NCBI GenBank assembly: GCA_002431635.1
Contig: DJGH01000061.1
Span: forward strand, 1 to 20,013
Source: Petrotoga sp. UBA5851
GTDB taxonomy: Bacteria; Thermotogota; Thermotogae; Petrotogales; Petrotogaceae
Length of the DNA: 20,013 nt
Direction: 5' to 3'
Within the stretch, counting starts at the first letter, position 1, and each line of letters begins with the position of its first letter. The position numbers and the translations under genes were made by a program. Below the pieces are notes generated by a model that was given only the letters and a program-made list of their open reading frames with translations, was not told the DNA's origin and searched no databases. Positions 7,255-15,087 of this stretch are shown piece after piece.

Positions 7255-8427
7255 TTAAGATAGTTCCGTAATAAATGTGCATTCCTTTTTAAAGTCAGTA
7301 CCGTCGTACTTTCCTATTATCTTTATCTTTGAGCAGTCTATCATATCTTTAATCCCCACATATCCGCTCAGTATGGATGAAAATGTCCCTATATCTGTGC
7401 TTATAACGGGGTCTTCTGTTTTTGAAATTCTAAGCTTCTTATTATCAACAACAAATCTGAAAGAACCGTTATTTTCTTTTATCACACTGTCGGTAAGCTC
7501 AACCGATATATCTGCATCACATGAATCAAAAAAGATACCGTTCAGAGCATTAAGATCAATTATCCTTATCATACAATGATTTCCTTTCTTTATTGCTACA
7601 GGCGAGTTAGAAAGATGTGCAAACAGAATAAAATCATTCGGTGCCAAAAGATTTACAGAACTTATCTGTGCCGATAACTTTTTTATGAAAAGGAACATGC
7701 TGTTTTTCGTTTCAAAATCATCATAAAAAAAGGTTCTTACGGTGAAAACCGTACTGTCCTCCTTGGGGATATAACTGTACACATACTTTATCATACCGCA
7801 CACCTGCGAGTCTTTATAAAACTGTACCACGCCTCTTTTGATTTCATTGTCGGAAAACATTCTCAACTGGTCTTTCCAGTCATTTTCTGATCTTATAACA
7901 TGATTGTATTTTTCGCTGACTTTTCTGTTATGGTACTCAATACCCTGCTTATCAGGAAAATCCATATCAACTGCCTTTATATTAGCCGTTTCAGGCACAG
8001 TTTTGATCTGAGAAGGCGATAAAACATACATAGAGCTGTTGGTAAAAACTTCCCATCCTGAACCTCTATAAAAATCATAGTTAAAGGGATACAGAATTGA
8101 AAGTCCTACTGAGCGGCTGTACATAAGCTTGACACTTTCGTTTAAAAGATAACGGACTTCACCTTTTCCTCTTTTATCCGCTCTGGAGCATACGTCTCCG
8201 ACACCGAAAGTCTTTACAAGGTTGTTTCGAAAGTTCATCATATATGGGTAGAGAATAAGTCCGGCAGCAAGATCCTTATTGTCAAAAGCTCCCAGAAACT
8301 CTCTTTTCTCATGAAATATTTCCTGATGTCTTTCTTCATAGATCTTTTGATTCCTTGCCGTAACAGAAAAAGAAAAACCTGCCATCTTGCTGAACAACCT
8401 ATAATCATCCAGTATTCTGTACTCCAT
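7255..8427 (-). CDS. Eis-like GNAT N-acetyltransferase (COG4552 type)
   Basis: A 390-residue cytosolic protein laid out like mycobacterial Eis (about 400 residues): an N-terminal GNAT domain, a second GNAT-like domain and a C-terminal SCP2-like domain (about 285-390). The acetyl-CoA loop is visible at 76-95 (VGDVCSRADKRGKGEVRYLL), and FYRGSGWE at 119-126 supplies the Tyr120 that matches the general acid of Eis. The protein ends in a short polar tail; in Eis the C-terminal carboxylate reaches the active site. Eis acetylates amines on many substrates, including aminoglycosides, but here the context is sugar-phosphate use, so an amino sugar or a resistance role are both open. It starts only about 15 bases after the T run of an intrinsic terminator, with AAGGAG 7 bases before the ATG, so its expression may need terminator read-through. 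Confidence 0.8.
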   Translation of the reverse strand: MEYRILDDYRLFSKMAGFSFSVTARNQKIYEERHQEIFHEKREFLGAFDNKDLAAGLILYPYMMNFRNNLVKTFGVGDVCSRADKRGKGEVRYLLNESVKLMYSRSVGLSILYPFNYDFYRGSGWEVFTNSSMYVLSPSQIKTVPETANIKAVDMDFPDKQGIEYHNRKVSEKYNHVIRSENDWKDQLRMFSDNEIKRGVVQFYKDSQVCGMIKYVYSYIPKEDSTVFTVRTFFYDDFETKNSMFLFIKKLSAQISSVNLLAPNDFILFAHLSNSPVAIKKGNHCMIRIIDLNALNGIFFDSCDADISVELTDSVIKENNGSFRFVVDNKKLRISKTEDPVISTDIGTFSSILSGYVGIKDMIDCSKIKIIGKYDGTDFKKECTFITELS

Positions 8428-8442
8428 ATCTGTTCTCCTTTT

Positions 8443-8469
8443 AAAAACCCCTCACATTGCTGTGAGGGG
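8443..8469 (-). terminator. Intrinsic terminator inside the operon
   Basis: CCCCTCACA (8448-8456) pairs perfectly with TGTGAGGGG (8461-8469) around a 4-base loop that reads GCAA on the minus strand. TTTTTAA follows. It sits 5 bases after the stop codon of the dehydrogenase gene and just before the ribosome binding site of the acetyltransferase gene. Confidence 0.85.
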
Positions 8470-8474
8470 ATATT

Positions 8475-9428
8475 TTATGCCTTAACTGCGTAGGCTTTTA
8501 GTACAACTTCCAGAGCCGCAAGTCCGTCCTCTCCGGATGTAAGAGGTTTTCTTCCTGTTTTTATACAATCTATAAACTCTCTTATAAGATTATAATCAAA
8601 CTTGATGTCAAAGTTCATCCATCCGTTCTTTTTATCGTTGCAATAGTACTCTATCTTTTCATCAAAGGCATCTATGAAAAGGGTTCCTTGTGTTCCAACT
8701 ATTCTTATGGTTACGTCTCCCCAGTAAGGATGAGCCTTAGGACGTGACCAGCTTGTGTCAAGCGTCATGAACGCACCGTTTGATAGTTCCAGCATGAGCA
8801 GTCCGCAGTCTTCAACGTTCAGTTCATCATATATAAGTTTATCATAAAAACCTGAAACATTTGTGATTTCAGTATTCAAAAGCCATCTGACTATATCAAC
8901 CACATGAACCGTATGATCAATTACCGCTCCGCCACCGCTGAGTTCTTTATCCACAAACCAGCTGCCTGGCATTGTTCCATGGTTGGTAGATGAAACTGCA
9001 AGAATATCTCCCAGAACACCACTATCGATAGTTTCCTTGGCTTTGCGGACACTGGGTGCATATCTTACAGGAAAAGCTATCTGAAGAACAACATTATTTT
9101 CTTTGCATATCTTGATCATATGCTCTGCATCATTTATGTTTACCGCTATAGGTTTCTCACAGAGCACATGTTTATGCTTAAGTGCAGCCATTTCTGTATA
9201 CTTCATATGTTTAGAGTTTTCACTGGCAATAATTACAGCGTCACAGCTATCCAGAAGTTCCTGCGGGGTGTTAAATAATTTAAGGTTAAGTTCTGACGAT
9301 GCTCTCTTTGCGAATTCAACGTTTTCTTCATAAAGGCCTGTTACCTGCGCATCCTGCATTTTGTTTATCTGTCGTACATAACTGTACCCGTGAGTATGAG
9401 CTATTCCAAGGATTCCTATTTTTATCAT
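8475..9428 (-). CDS. Gfo/Idh/MocA-family oxidoreductase
   Basis: A 317-residue cytosolic NAD(P)-dependent sugar or polyol dehydrogenase candidate. The Rossmann start reads GILGIAHTHGYSY (5-17): the last glycine of the usual GxGxxG is replaced by a histidine-rich turn, a variant seen in part of the family. CEKPIAV (90-96) is the signature that shapes the cofactor and active site, and GGGAVIDHTVHVVDIVRWL (165-183) carries the catalytic Asp and His pair. It starts one base after the stop codon of the preceding dehydrogenase gene (TAG-T-ATG), with GAAGAGGTG inside the end of that gene, so the two are translationally coupled. A terminator follows at once. It and the neighbouring 337-residue paralogue may act in series or as a heteromeric pair; the substrate cannot be read from the sequence. 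Confidence 0.9.
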   Translation of the reverse strand: MIKIGILGIAHTHGYSYVRQINKMQDAQVTGLYEENVEFAKRASSELNLKLFNTPQELLDSCDAVIIASENSKHMKYTEMAALKHKHVLCEKPIAVNINDAEHMIKICKENNVVLQIAFPVRYAPSVRKAKETIDSGVLGDILAVSSTNHGTMPGSWFVDKELSGGGAVIDHTVHVVDIVRWLLNTEITNVSGFYDKLIYDELNVEDCGLLMLELSNGAFMTLDTSWSRPKAHPYWGDVTIRIVGTQGTLFIDAFDEKIEYYCNDKKNGWMNFDIKFDYNLIREFIDCIKTGRKPLTSGEDGLAALEVVLKAYAVKA

Positions 9429-9429
9429 A

Positions 9430-10443
9430 CTATTTCACCTCTTCGATCAATACCGGTCTTTTTTCTTTAGCGGAAATATTGGCTGCAAGAGCAACTCTAA
9501 GTGATTTGAGGGCTTCTTCACCGCTTACCTTTACTTCACTGCCGTTCTGTACTGCATCTATAAATACTCTCAGTTCCTGCTCGTAAGGATTGTACTCTGA
9601 AGGTCTTGCCGCCACATAGTTATTCTGCTTCCTTTTAAGCTGCAGATTGAAGGTCATTGATTCTGTAGCATCAAAGTGTATCATTCCGTTTTTGGTATTT
9701 ACTTCAAATTTTGTATGAAATCCCACCGGCATATTGTCAGGCTCTGCCCAGCTTCCTTCCACATGGGCGAGTACACCGTTTTTAAACCTTATTACAGCAA
9801 GCCCGTGGTCATTGTTTTTGCATTCTTTGGTTTCAGAAAGCTTTACGCTTCTGGCAATTATACTTTCCGGTTCGCCAAAAACTGTTCTGAGATAGTCAAA
9901 ATCATGTATTGAAAGATCAACAAAGACTCCTCCGCTCTTTTTTATATCATCAAACCAATTGTCAGTTCCGTGGGATGGAAAGTTACCGCCTCTATAAAAT
10001 CTTGCGACTGCTCCGCTGCCGATTTCAGGAGTTTCTAAAAGCTCTTTGGCTTTCATATACTCCGGGAAAAATCTTACCACATGACCGACACTCAGCTTTA
10101 CGTTATTTTTTTTGCATACGTCAATCATTCTCTGTGCATCTTTTATACTTAAGGCAATTGGTTTTTCACAGAAAATATTTTTACCCATTGAAGCTGCCTT
10201 TTCTGTAAGTTCTGCATGCGTGAAAGTCTGTGTACACAGGTCGACAATAGTTATTTCGGGATCTTTTAAGATATTCTCAAATGTCTGTATTTCAGCATTA
10301 AGCATCTGCGCACATGCTTCTGCCTTTTTATGGTCCAGATCGGAAACGTATTTCACGCATATATCAAGGTCTTTCATATTCTGATAAGCTTTTGAATGTG
10401 TTTTACCCATCATGCCACAGCCTATTATGGCTATTTTCTGCAT
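9430..10443 (-). CDS. Gfo/Idh/MocA-family oxidoreductase
   Basis: A 337-residue cytosolic dehydrogenase of the family that includes inositol 2-dehydrogenase, glucose-fructose oxidoreductase and MocA. GCGMMG (8-13) is a standard dinucleotide-binding turn; FCEKPIALS (91-99) is the signature segment; SGGVFVDLSIHDFDYLR (170-186) holds Asp176, His180 and Asp181 at the catalytic position. Length and domain order are typical. The ATG lies 13 bases inside the end of the PHP phosphatase gene and has TTAGGAGGAG upstream. Sequence style resembles myo-inositol dehydrogenases, but the residues I can see do not separate inositol from other polyols or sugars. It would act on the dephosphorylated product delivered by the importer and phosphatases encoded upstream, if the pathway model is right. 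Confidence 0.9.
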   Translation of the reverse strand: MQKIAIIGCGMMGKTHSKAYQNMKDLDICVKYVSDLDHKKAEACAQMLNAEIQTFENILKDPEITIVDLCTQTFTHAELTEKAASMGKNIFCEKPIALSIKDAQRMIDVCKKNNVKLSVGHVVRFFPEYMKAKELLETPEIGSGAVARFYRGGNFPSHGTDNWFDDIKKSGGVFVDLSIHDFDYLRTVFGEPESIIARSVKLSETKECKNNDHGLAVIRFKNGVLAHVEGSWAEPDNMPVGFHTKFEVNTKNGMIHFDATESMTFNLQLKRKQNNYVAARPSEYNPYEQELRVFIDAVQNGSEVKVSGEEALKSLRVALAANISAKEKRPVLIEEVK

Positions 10444-11201
10444 ACTTCTCCTCCTAATTTGATAAAATCTGTTTCTTTAAGATCAAGCTCTTTTACCGCG
10501 TAATCAAAGTATTCTCTGTGTTTTTTCAACTGGACAAGCGAATGGGTGTCCGAGCCAAAGGAGAACTTAACATTGTTCTTCTTCATGACGGAGAGAACCT
10601 CAATCCGGGGAGATTTTGAACCTCCGTGTATTTCAATGGCTATATTTCTGTCATGCATTATTTTTGAAATTTTCTCATACCAGTCAAGCGAAAAATATTT
10701 TTTTGCGAAAAGCTTCTCGGTACTCCTCCGCTCATCAAAAGAAGCTTCTTCATGCATAAAAGGGGCAACAGGCATATAGCCTTCTATATGACCGATTATA
10801 TCAAATCTGAAGTTTTTCAACCCGTACTCAACCACATTCATATAGTACTCCCAGTACTCTTTCTCCGTCATACTACCCTTTTCCGGCATCTGATGAAAGC
10901 TTGCTATTATATAGCTGACATCTGGAAGATTATCAGACGGAAGAAATTCCTTCTCCTTCATCCCGACTTCTGCTCCTAAAACAGCAGTTATTCCACAATC
11001 AAAACATTTGTCCCTGAAAACTCCAAAAGCTTTTTCATACTCGCTTTTTGAAACCTTAACGCTTTGCATAAGATTTTTTTCAAAGTGATCGGTTATTCCA
11101 ATTATTTTTATGTCGGTTTTTTTCAGTTCCTCCAAAAGCTCATCAAACCCATAATTAGCATCGGAGAAATTAGTGTGGGTATGGTAGTCAAACAGTATCA
11201 A
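10431..11201 (-). CDS. PHP-domain phosphoesterase (histidinol-phosphatase-like)
   Basis: A 256-residue cytosolic metal-dependent hydrolase of the PHP family, the size of HisK-type histidinol phosphatases. All metal-ligand motifs are present: DYHTHTNFSD (His7, His9, Asp14), TDH (His39), GAE (Glu78), SFHQ (His103), IGHIE (His138) and GSDTHS (Asp218, His220), consistent with a trinuclear centre that removes phosphate from small esters. No histidine biosynthesis gene is near, so a sugar or polyol phosphate is more likely here. The start codon is TTG, with AAAGGAG ten bases upstream; an in-frame stop three codons before it rules out a longer protein, and no better start lies just inside. The gene overlaps the next dehydrogenase gene by 13 bases and follows the phosphodiesterase gene by 24 bases. 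Confidence 0.87.
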   Translation of the reverse strand: MILFDYHTHTNFSDANYGFDELLEELKKTDIKIIGITDHFEKNLMQSVKVSKSEYEKAFGVFRDKCFDCGITAVLGAEVGMKEKEFLPSDNLPDVSYIIASFHQMPEKGSMTEKEYWEYYMNVVEYGLKNFRFDIIGHIEGYMPVAPFMHEEASFDERRSTEKLFAKKYFSLDWYEKISKIMHDRNIAIEIHGGSKSPRIEVLSVMKKNNVKFSFGSDTHSLVQLKKHREYFDYAVKELDLKETDFIKLGGEVCRK

Positions 11202-11211
11202 CTTTATCTAT

Positions 11212-11218
11212 CTCCTTT
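11212..11218 (-). promoter_or_regulatory. Shine-Dalgarno of the TTG-initiated PHP gene
   Basis: AAAGGAG lies 10 bases from the TTG start, longer than the usual spacing in this window. Together with the TTG codon this predicts weaker translation than that of the neighbouring genes. Confidence 0.6.
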
Positions 11219-11225
11219 TACTGCT

Positions 11226-12338
11226 TTATTTTGCAGTACCATCAAATTTAATTTCAGAACTCATTCCGAGATATTTAAGGACCGTCGGAACTATATCAAC
11301 CAGTTCTGAGCTTTCAATCTGTCTTTTGCAAACCATGGGTCCAAAGTAGTTTATTACGGCAGGCTTTTCGTGTACAGTACCGTGATATCCGAACTTCGCA
11401 AACGGTATCAAAAGCAGTTTAGATGTACTGTGTCCTTTTACCAGGCTGTAGCTGATATCTCCGTAAAGCTCATTTCCCAGATCTTTCATCTGTTTTTTAT
11501 CGTATACGACCTCTACTTCTTTATCGTTACGAAGATCTTTAATAATTTCTTCCCCGGAACTTCTGGCTTTATCCGTCATCAGGAATATAGGAACCATAGG
11601 AAAATTAAGAAGGGCACAATCAATCTCATTGCTTATCTTATCCCCGGGCTGATAAAACTCGTACTTCAAAGAGTACTTTTCAAGAATTTTTTCTATGGAA
11701 AAGTTAGAATGTTTATCGGCTCTGCTCATGGAATGATCAGAGGAAACTACAGTCAGAAACTCCCCCCATTCTTTTTTCAAAAATTCATAAAGCTCTTTCA
11801 TATTCCTATCTATATCTTCGGCTGCTTTAATGTTGGTATCGGAAAGCGGACCGTGTGAGTGTCCCGTATTATCCACCGATTGATATATCGTAAAGACTGC
11901 ATCGTACTTTTCTGTTTCAAAAGCCTTAATTATAGCTTGTGTAAGAATCTGAGGATCTCCTCCGCCCGGCTCAATGTATCTACTGCATCTCTTTTTTCCA
12001 TCATAATCGGCAAGCATAAAATGCTGAGCAGATAAAGTTTTGTATCCTTGATTCATAAGTATCTCTGAAATAGTTATGCTTTTCAAGTTCCTAAGTGTGC
12101 CTGCAGCCTCCTTTTTTTCAAAAAAAAGTCTGTAGTTGGCCGGAATACCGTGATTCTGCGGATACATACCCGTGAGTATGGTACTCATCATAGGCGTTGT
12201 AAGCGTAGGGAAACAGGACGTTGCATTTTTCACGCTTGCACCTTGGCTTATCATCTGCTTAAGAAAGGGCATATCGGCTTTCTGAACCAGATCCGGCCCC
12301 AGGGCATCTATCGTAACAAACAATAACGGTACTTTCAT
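11226..12338 (-). CDS. NPP-type phosphodiesterase (alkaline phosphatase superfamily)
   Basis: A 370-residue protein with the nucleotide pyrophosphatase/phosphodiesterase layout. Metal ligands and nucleophile are visible: Asp11 (VTIDALG), the Thr-rich motif FPTLTTP with Thr47 as the likely nucleophile, Asp156 and His160 (SVDNTGHSHGP), Asp201 and His202 (SSDHSM), and His319 (GYHGTVHEKP). NPP enzymes hydrolyse phosphodiesters or pyrophosphates such as nucleotide sugars, glycerophosphodiesters or NTPs. No signal peptide or membrane helix is present, so it should work in the cytosol, unlike the phosphatases encoded just upstream. An ATG three codons earlier (12347) touches AAAAGGG without a spacer; the ATG used here has a 9-base spacer and is preferred. 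The gene lies 14 bases after the EEP lipoprotein gene. The substrate is not known. Confidence 0.85.
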   Translation of the reverse strand: MKVPLLFVTIDALGPDLVQKADMPFLKQMISQGASVKNATSCFPTLTTPMMSTILTGMYPQNHGIPANYRLFFEKKEAAGTLRNLKSITISEILMNQGYKTLSAQHFMLADYDGKKRCSRYIEPGGGDPQILTQAIIKAFETEKYDAVFTIYQSVDNTGHSHGPLSDTNIKAAEDIDRNMKELYEFLKKEWGEFLTVVSSDHSMSRADKHSNFSIEKILEKYSLKYEFYQPGDKISNEIDCALLNFPMVPIFLMTDKARSSGEEIIKDLRNDKEVEVVYDKKQMKDLGNELYGDISYSLVKGHSTSKLLLIPFAKFGYHGTVHEKPAVINYFGPMVCKRQIESSELVDIVPTVLKYLGMSSEIKFDGTAK

Positions 12339-12352
12339 TATTTTCATCCCTT

Positions 12353-13210
12353 TTATATCTCAACTTCAGCAACAAGAGGATAATGATCGGAAGCATCAGA
12401 TATAAAGTTTTGACAGCTGTTGATTTTGATGTCGTTGCTCAGAAATATGTAATCTATCTGCTCCGTGCTTTTTGAAAATGTTTGTATGCTTTTGTTGAGT
12501 AGTTTATGGTTCGATGAGTAAAAATTATTCTTGTAGACCTTATGATCATATTTTTGAAGTACTTCCCATTTTTCGTTCATATCACCGGCTAAAATTGAAC
12601 TTCCGCCGTTTGCCAATATCTGCTCAAATATATTATCAAGCTGCTTCCCACGTTCAGTCTTGATATCCTTTAGTCCAAGATGGGTAGCATATATCCAAAG
12701 ATCTTTGCCAAAGTAATCTATGCATACGCACGAACATGTCCTCTGCTCACTGTATCCCGGACTGTTGTCATAATAAAAAAGATGCTTCTTGTATGCTTTC
12801 TTTATACTGAACTTTGTTAAAACAGCATTACCAAACTCCTGGATGCCCATAAAACCTGTGTTTATACTTTTGCCAAAATAGTACTTCATCTTGCACTCTG
12901 CAGCAATTTTATATGCCTGGTTTTCATCCGGGAAACCCCTAGTTCCCAAAACCTCGTTAAGCACAAGCACATCAGGATCTATTCTTTTTACAAGCTCTAT
13001 AATCCTTTCCATAGAGTCATTGTCATAAGAATCTTTTCCACCATGTATATTATATGTCATTACTCTTAGCGTATTTTTCTGCACATCTTCACCACCGTTT
13101 CCGCCTGTATGTCCATTTGAACCTTTATCTGCAAGACGTTCCGGAGAGTTACAGCAACAGCTGCAGAGCACAAGACAAATCACAGCCAAAATTACTGCCA
13201 GTTTCCTCAT
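12353..13210 (-). CDS. EEP-family metal-dependent hydrolase, predicted lipoprotein
   Basis: A 285-residue member of the endonuclease/exonuclease/phosphatase superfamily, which contains phosphodiesterases, inositol-phosphate phosphatases, sphingomyelinases and nucleases. A lipoprotein signal peptide ends in the lipobox LCSC with Cys18 as the likely lipidated residue; a Gly/Asn-rich linker (about 22-45) then tethers the enzyme domain to the membrane. Catalytic residues are complete: Asn54 (YNIHGG), Glu86 (LNEV), His177 (THLGL), Asp210 and Asn212 (GDMN), Asp253 (QIDYIF), and Asp275 and His276 (SDHYP). It resembles the preceding gene product along its whole length, so the pair looks like a tandem duplication. 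Its ATG overlaps the preceding stop as ATGA with no good Shine-Dalgarno, pointing to translational coupling. The activity class is sure; the substrate is unknown. Confidence 0.88.
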   Translation of the reverse strand: MRKLAVILAVICLVLCSCCCNSPERLADKGSNGHTGGNGGEDVQKNTLRVMTYNIHGGKDSYDNDSMERIIELVKRIDPDVLVLNEVLGTRGFPDENQAYKIAAECKMKYYFGKSINTGFMGIQEFGNAVLTKFSIKKAYKKHLFYYDNSPGYSEQRTCSCVCIDYFGKDLWIYATHLGLKDIKTERGKQLDNIFEQILANGGSSILAGDMNEKWEVLQKYDHKVYKNNFYSSNHKLLNKSIQTFSKSTEQIDYIFLSNDIKINSCQNFISDASDHYPLVAEVEI

Positions 13211-13977
13211 AATTCAAGTTCTATCTCCGCAATTACCGGAAGATGGTCTGAAGCCCATGAATCATAAGTATAGGTATCTTTCACTATAACATCATTGGTC
13301 ACCAGAAGAAAGTCTATCTGCGGACCGGGACTGTCAGCCGGAATTGTGTATAAGTCTTTACCTATAGAATGGTTTGATGATTTAAAATCACTTTTAAACA
13401 TCTGTGGAACAGCTGAACGCAAAGGTGCCCATTCAAGGTTGAAGTCTCCACCTATTACCGAGGTTATAGGATTATTCTGATACCTTTTGTATATTTCTTC
13501 AAGTTCCTTCTGAACTTCCTGAAAACCTCCCAGACCAAAGTGTGCGCCATATATGCTCAGTTCTTTTCCGCAAACGTTGACAATCATATTTATACAGCCT
13601 CTCTGAACCGCCTTCATAAAACGCGGCTGAGGCAAATTGAAGCCTTCGGCTTTTATCACAGGATACTTTGACAAAACGGCTATCCCATAATTGGTCTTAC
13701 CTTCGGTTGCGTAGAAATAATACTCCATACCCATAAGAGCTGCTATTTCCTTAGCCTGATATACATCACCGCTTCGTGCATTCCCCTGATCCACTTCATT
13801 GAGTATAAGAATATCTGGGTTAATCTTCTGTATAGTCTCTTTAACTCTCTGAAAGTTGAAAACATTATCAACTCCCAGTCCATGTCTTATATTATATGTT
13901 GTTATTTTAAGATTTACTGTTGCACCCATGGAAAGGATGCTCAATAAAACAACTAATGTAAAAAAAAGTTTTCTCAT
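13207..13977 (-). CDS. EEP-family metal-dependent hydrolase, secreted
   Basis: A 256-residue EEP hydrolase with a Sec signal peptide (1-19, ending SMGA) and no lipobox, so it should be released into the periplasm or beyond. Catalytic residues: Asn29 (YNIRHG), Glu61 (LNEVD), His146 (AHFGL), Asp178 and Asn180 (GDFN), Asp222 (QIDFLL), and Asp244 and His245 (SDHLP). Compared with its lipoprotein neighbour it lacks the linker but keeps the same motif spacing. EEP enzymes of this size cut phosphodiester or phosphomonoester bonds; a nuclease role cannot be excluded, but the sugar importer and phosphatases nearby argue for a small organic phosphate. The ATG follows AGGAGGAG, which includes the last bases of the alkaline phosphatase stop codon. 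It overlaps the next gene by 4 bases. Confidence 0.88.
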   Translation of the reverse strand: MRKLFFTLVVLLSILSMGATVNLKITTYNIRHGLGVDNVFNFQRVKETIQKINPDILILNEVDQGNARSGDVYQAKEIAALMGMEYYFYATEGKTNYGIAVLSKYPVIKAEGFNLPQPRFMKAVQRGCINMIVNVCGKELSIYGAHFGLGGFQEVQKELEEIYKRYQNNPITSVIGGDFNLEWAPLRSAVPQMFKSDFKSSNHSIGKDLYTIPADSPGPQIDFLLVTNDVIVKDTYTYDSWASDHLPVIAEIELEL

Positions 13978-13988
13978 ACAAACTCCTC

Positions 13989-15074
13989 CTATTCAGCCAT
14001 AGCTTGCAAAATTCTATCGTGAAGCTCCGAAAGATGGTACTTACCGTTGAACAGCTGAGAATTCGGCCCCTTGGCAAGAATCGGTATATATGCAGCGGTA
14101 TGGTCTCCTATAGTCCAGCCTATCTTGATGTTTGTCCCGTCGTTAGCACCGGCAAGCATGCTGAGCCCTCCAGTCTCATGATCGGCAAATATCACAAACA
14201 ATGTTTCTGAAGGATCAAATTTTGAAAGAACCAGCCCTACAACTTTTTGAAATTCCAAAAGATCGGCTGCCACAGATTCCGTCTTGTTGGCGTGACATGC
14301 ATCATCAATTCTTCCGCATTCTATGAAAAGAAAGAGCGGATCTTTAACCTCTGCTATTGCAAGGGTATTTTCAACCACACGGCTGAAACTCAATTCGTTG
14401 TCAAAAAGTTCGTTTTCAAAGTTTTTGTCACCCATTGCCACAAACGCCCGGAATCCTTTGTACTCTTTCTGATGATCAAAAAGCTTCTTGTAGTTTAACC
14501 CGTAAATATCATACCCTTTATCGGCCATATCTTTTAGTTTGCTCGTCGGATTTGGTTTGGCTGTAAATATGTTTACTCCGAGTTTATCAAGACCTCCTGC
14601 GACTATAAAGTCTATATACTCATTTTCAACCAAATCCTGGGTTATCTTAGAAGTGTCATGGCGGCTGTATGTATGTGCATAGGCTGCAGCAGGAGTAGCA
14701 TCGTTGTACCTTGTATTGGTTATAAGACCGGTTGTGTATCCCCGGCTTTTAAATATCTTCATAAGTGAATCGTACTCTTTTTCCTGAGAATCCAGACCAA
14801 GAAAGCTTGTGTTAGTTCTTACACCGCAGAAAAAAGCTGTCGCCGCAGCAGCGGAGTCTGTTATAAGGGTGTCCATCGGAGTATTTGTCCCTACAGCTCT
14901 TACTTCAAACTGTTCTGTGTATGCAGGCAGGTTCTTGCCCTGTGAAAGAAGCTCGGAGAAAAAAAGATGATTCATCCCCATACCGTCACCCATTATAACT
15001 ATGAGATTTTTTGGAGCGGCAGATACCCAGACTGAACAGATTAAAACTACAATTGCTATCAAGAACTTTTTCAT
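13989..15074 (-). CDS. Secreted alkaline phosphatase
   Basis: A 361-residue phosphomonoesterase of the PhoA-type alkaline phosphatase family, exported by a Sec signal peptide (1-20, ending VSAA before PKN). Active-site elements are all present: Asp30 in MGDGMG, the nucleophile Ser74 in TDSAAAATA, Glu252 and Asp257 with His261 in ECGRIDDACH, Asp298 and His299 in ADHETGG, and His325 in GDHTAAY. It is shorter than E. coli PhoA (about 450 residues), as is common in thermophile enzymes. It should strip phosphate from small esters outside the inner membrane. It lies directly after the importer permease genes: its ribosome binding site GGAAGGAG overlaps the permease stop codon. Placement inside a sugar operon rather than a pho regulon suggests it supplies carbon as much as phosphate. 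Confidence 0.92.
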   Translation of the reverse strand: MKKFLIAIVVLICSVWVSAAPKNLIVIMGDGMGMNHLFFSELLSQGKNLPAYTEQFEVRAVGTNTPMDTLITDSAAAATAFFCGVRTNTSFLGLDSQEKEYDSLMKIFKSRGYTTGLITNTRYNDATPAAAYAHTYSRHDTSKITQDLVENEYIDFIVAGGLDKLGVNIFTAKPNPTSKLKDMADKGYDIYGLNYKKLFDHQKEYKGFRAFVAMGDKNFENELFDNELSFSRVVENTLAIAEVKDPLFLFIECGRIDDACHANKTESVAADLLEFQKVVGLVLSKFDPSETLFVIFADHETGGLSMLAGANDGTNIKIGWTIGDHTAAYIPILAKGPNSQLFNGKYHLSELHDRILQAMAE

Positions 15075-15087
15075 TTTTATCTCCTTC

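Noticed and set aside
10431..11201. Annotation of the PHP protein as histidinol phosphatase (hisK)
   Set aside because: The fold and metal motifs fit, but no histidine biosynthesis gene is near. The setting is sugar transport and phosphoester breakdown.
11370..11858. A 162-codon open frame on the plus strand
   Set aside because: It is antisense to the NPP-type phosphodiesterase gene, whose catalytic motifs are intact. Its Phe/Ile-rich translation is what an AT-rich complementary strand yields.
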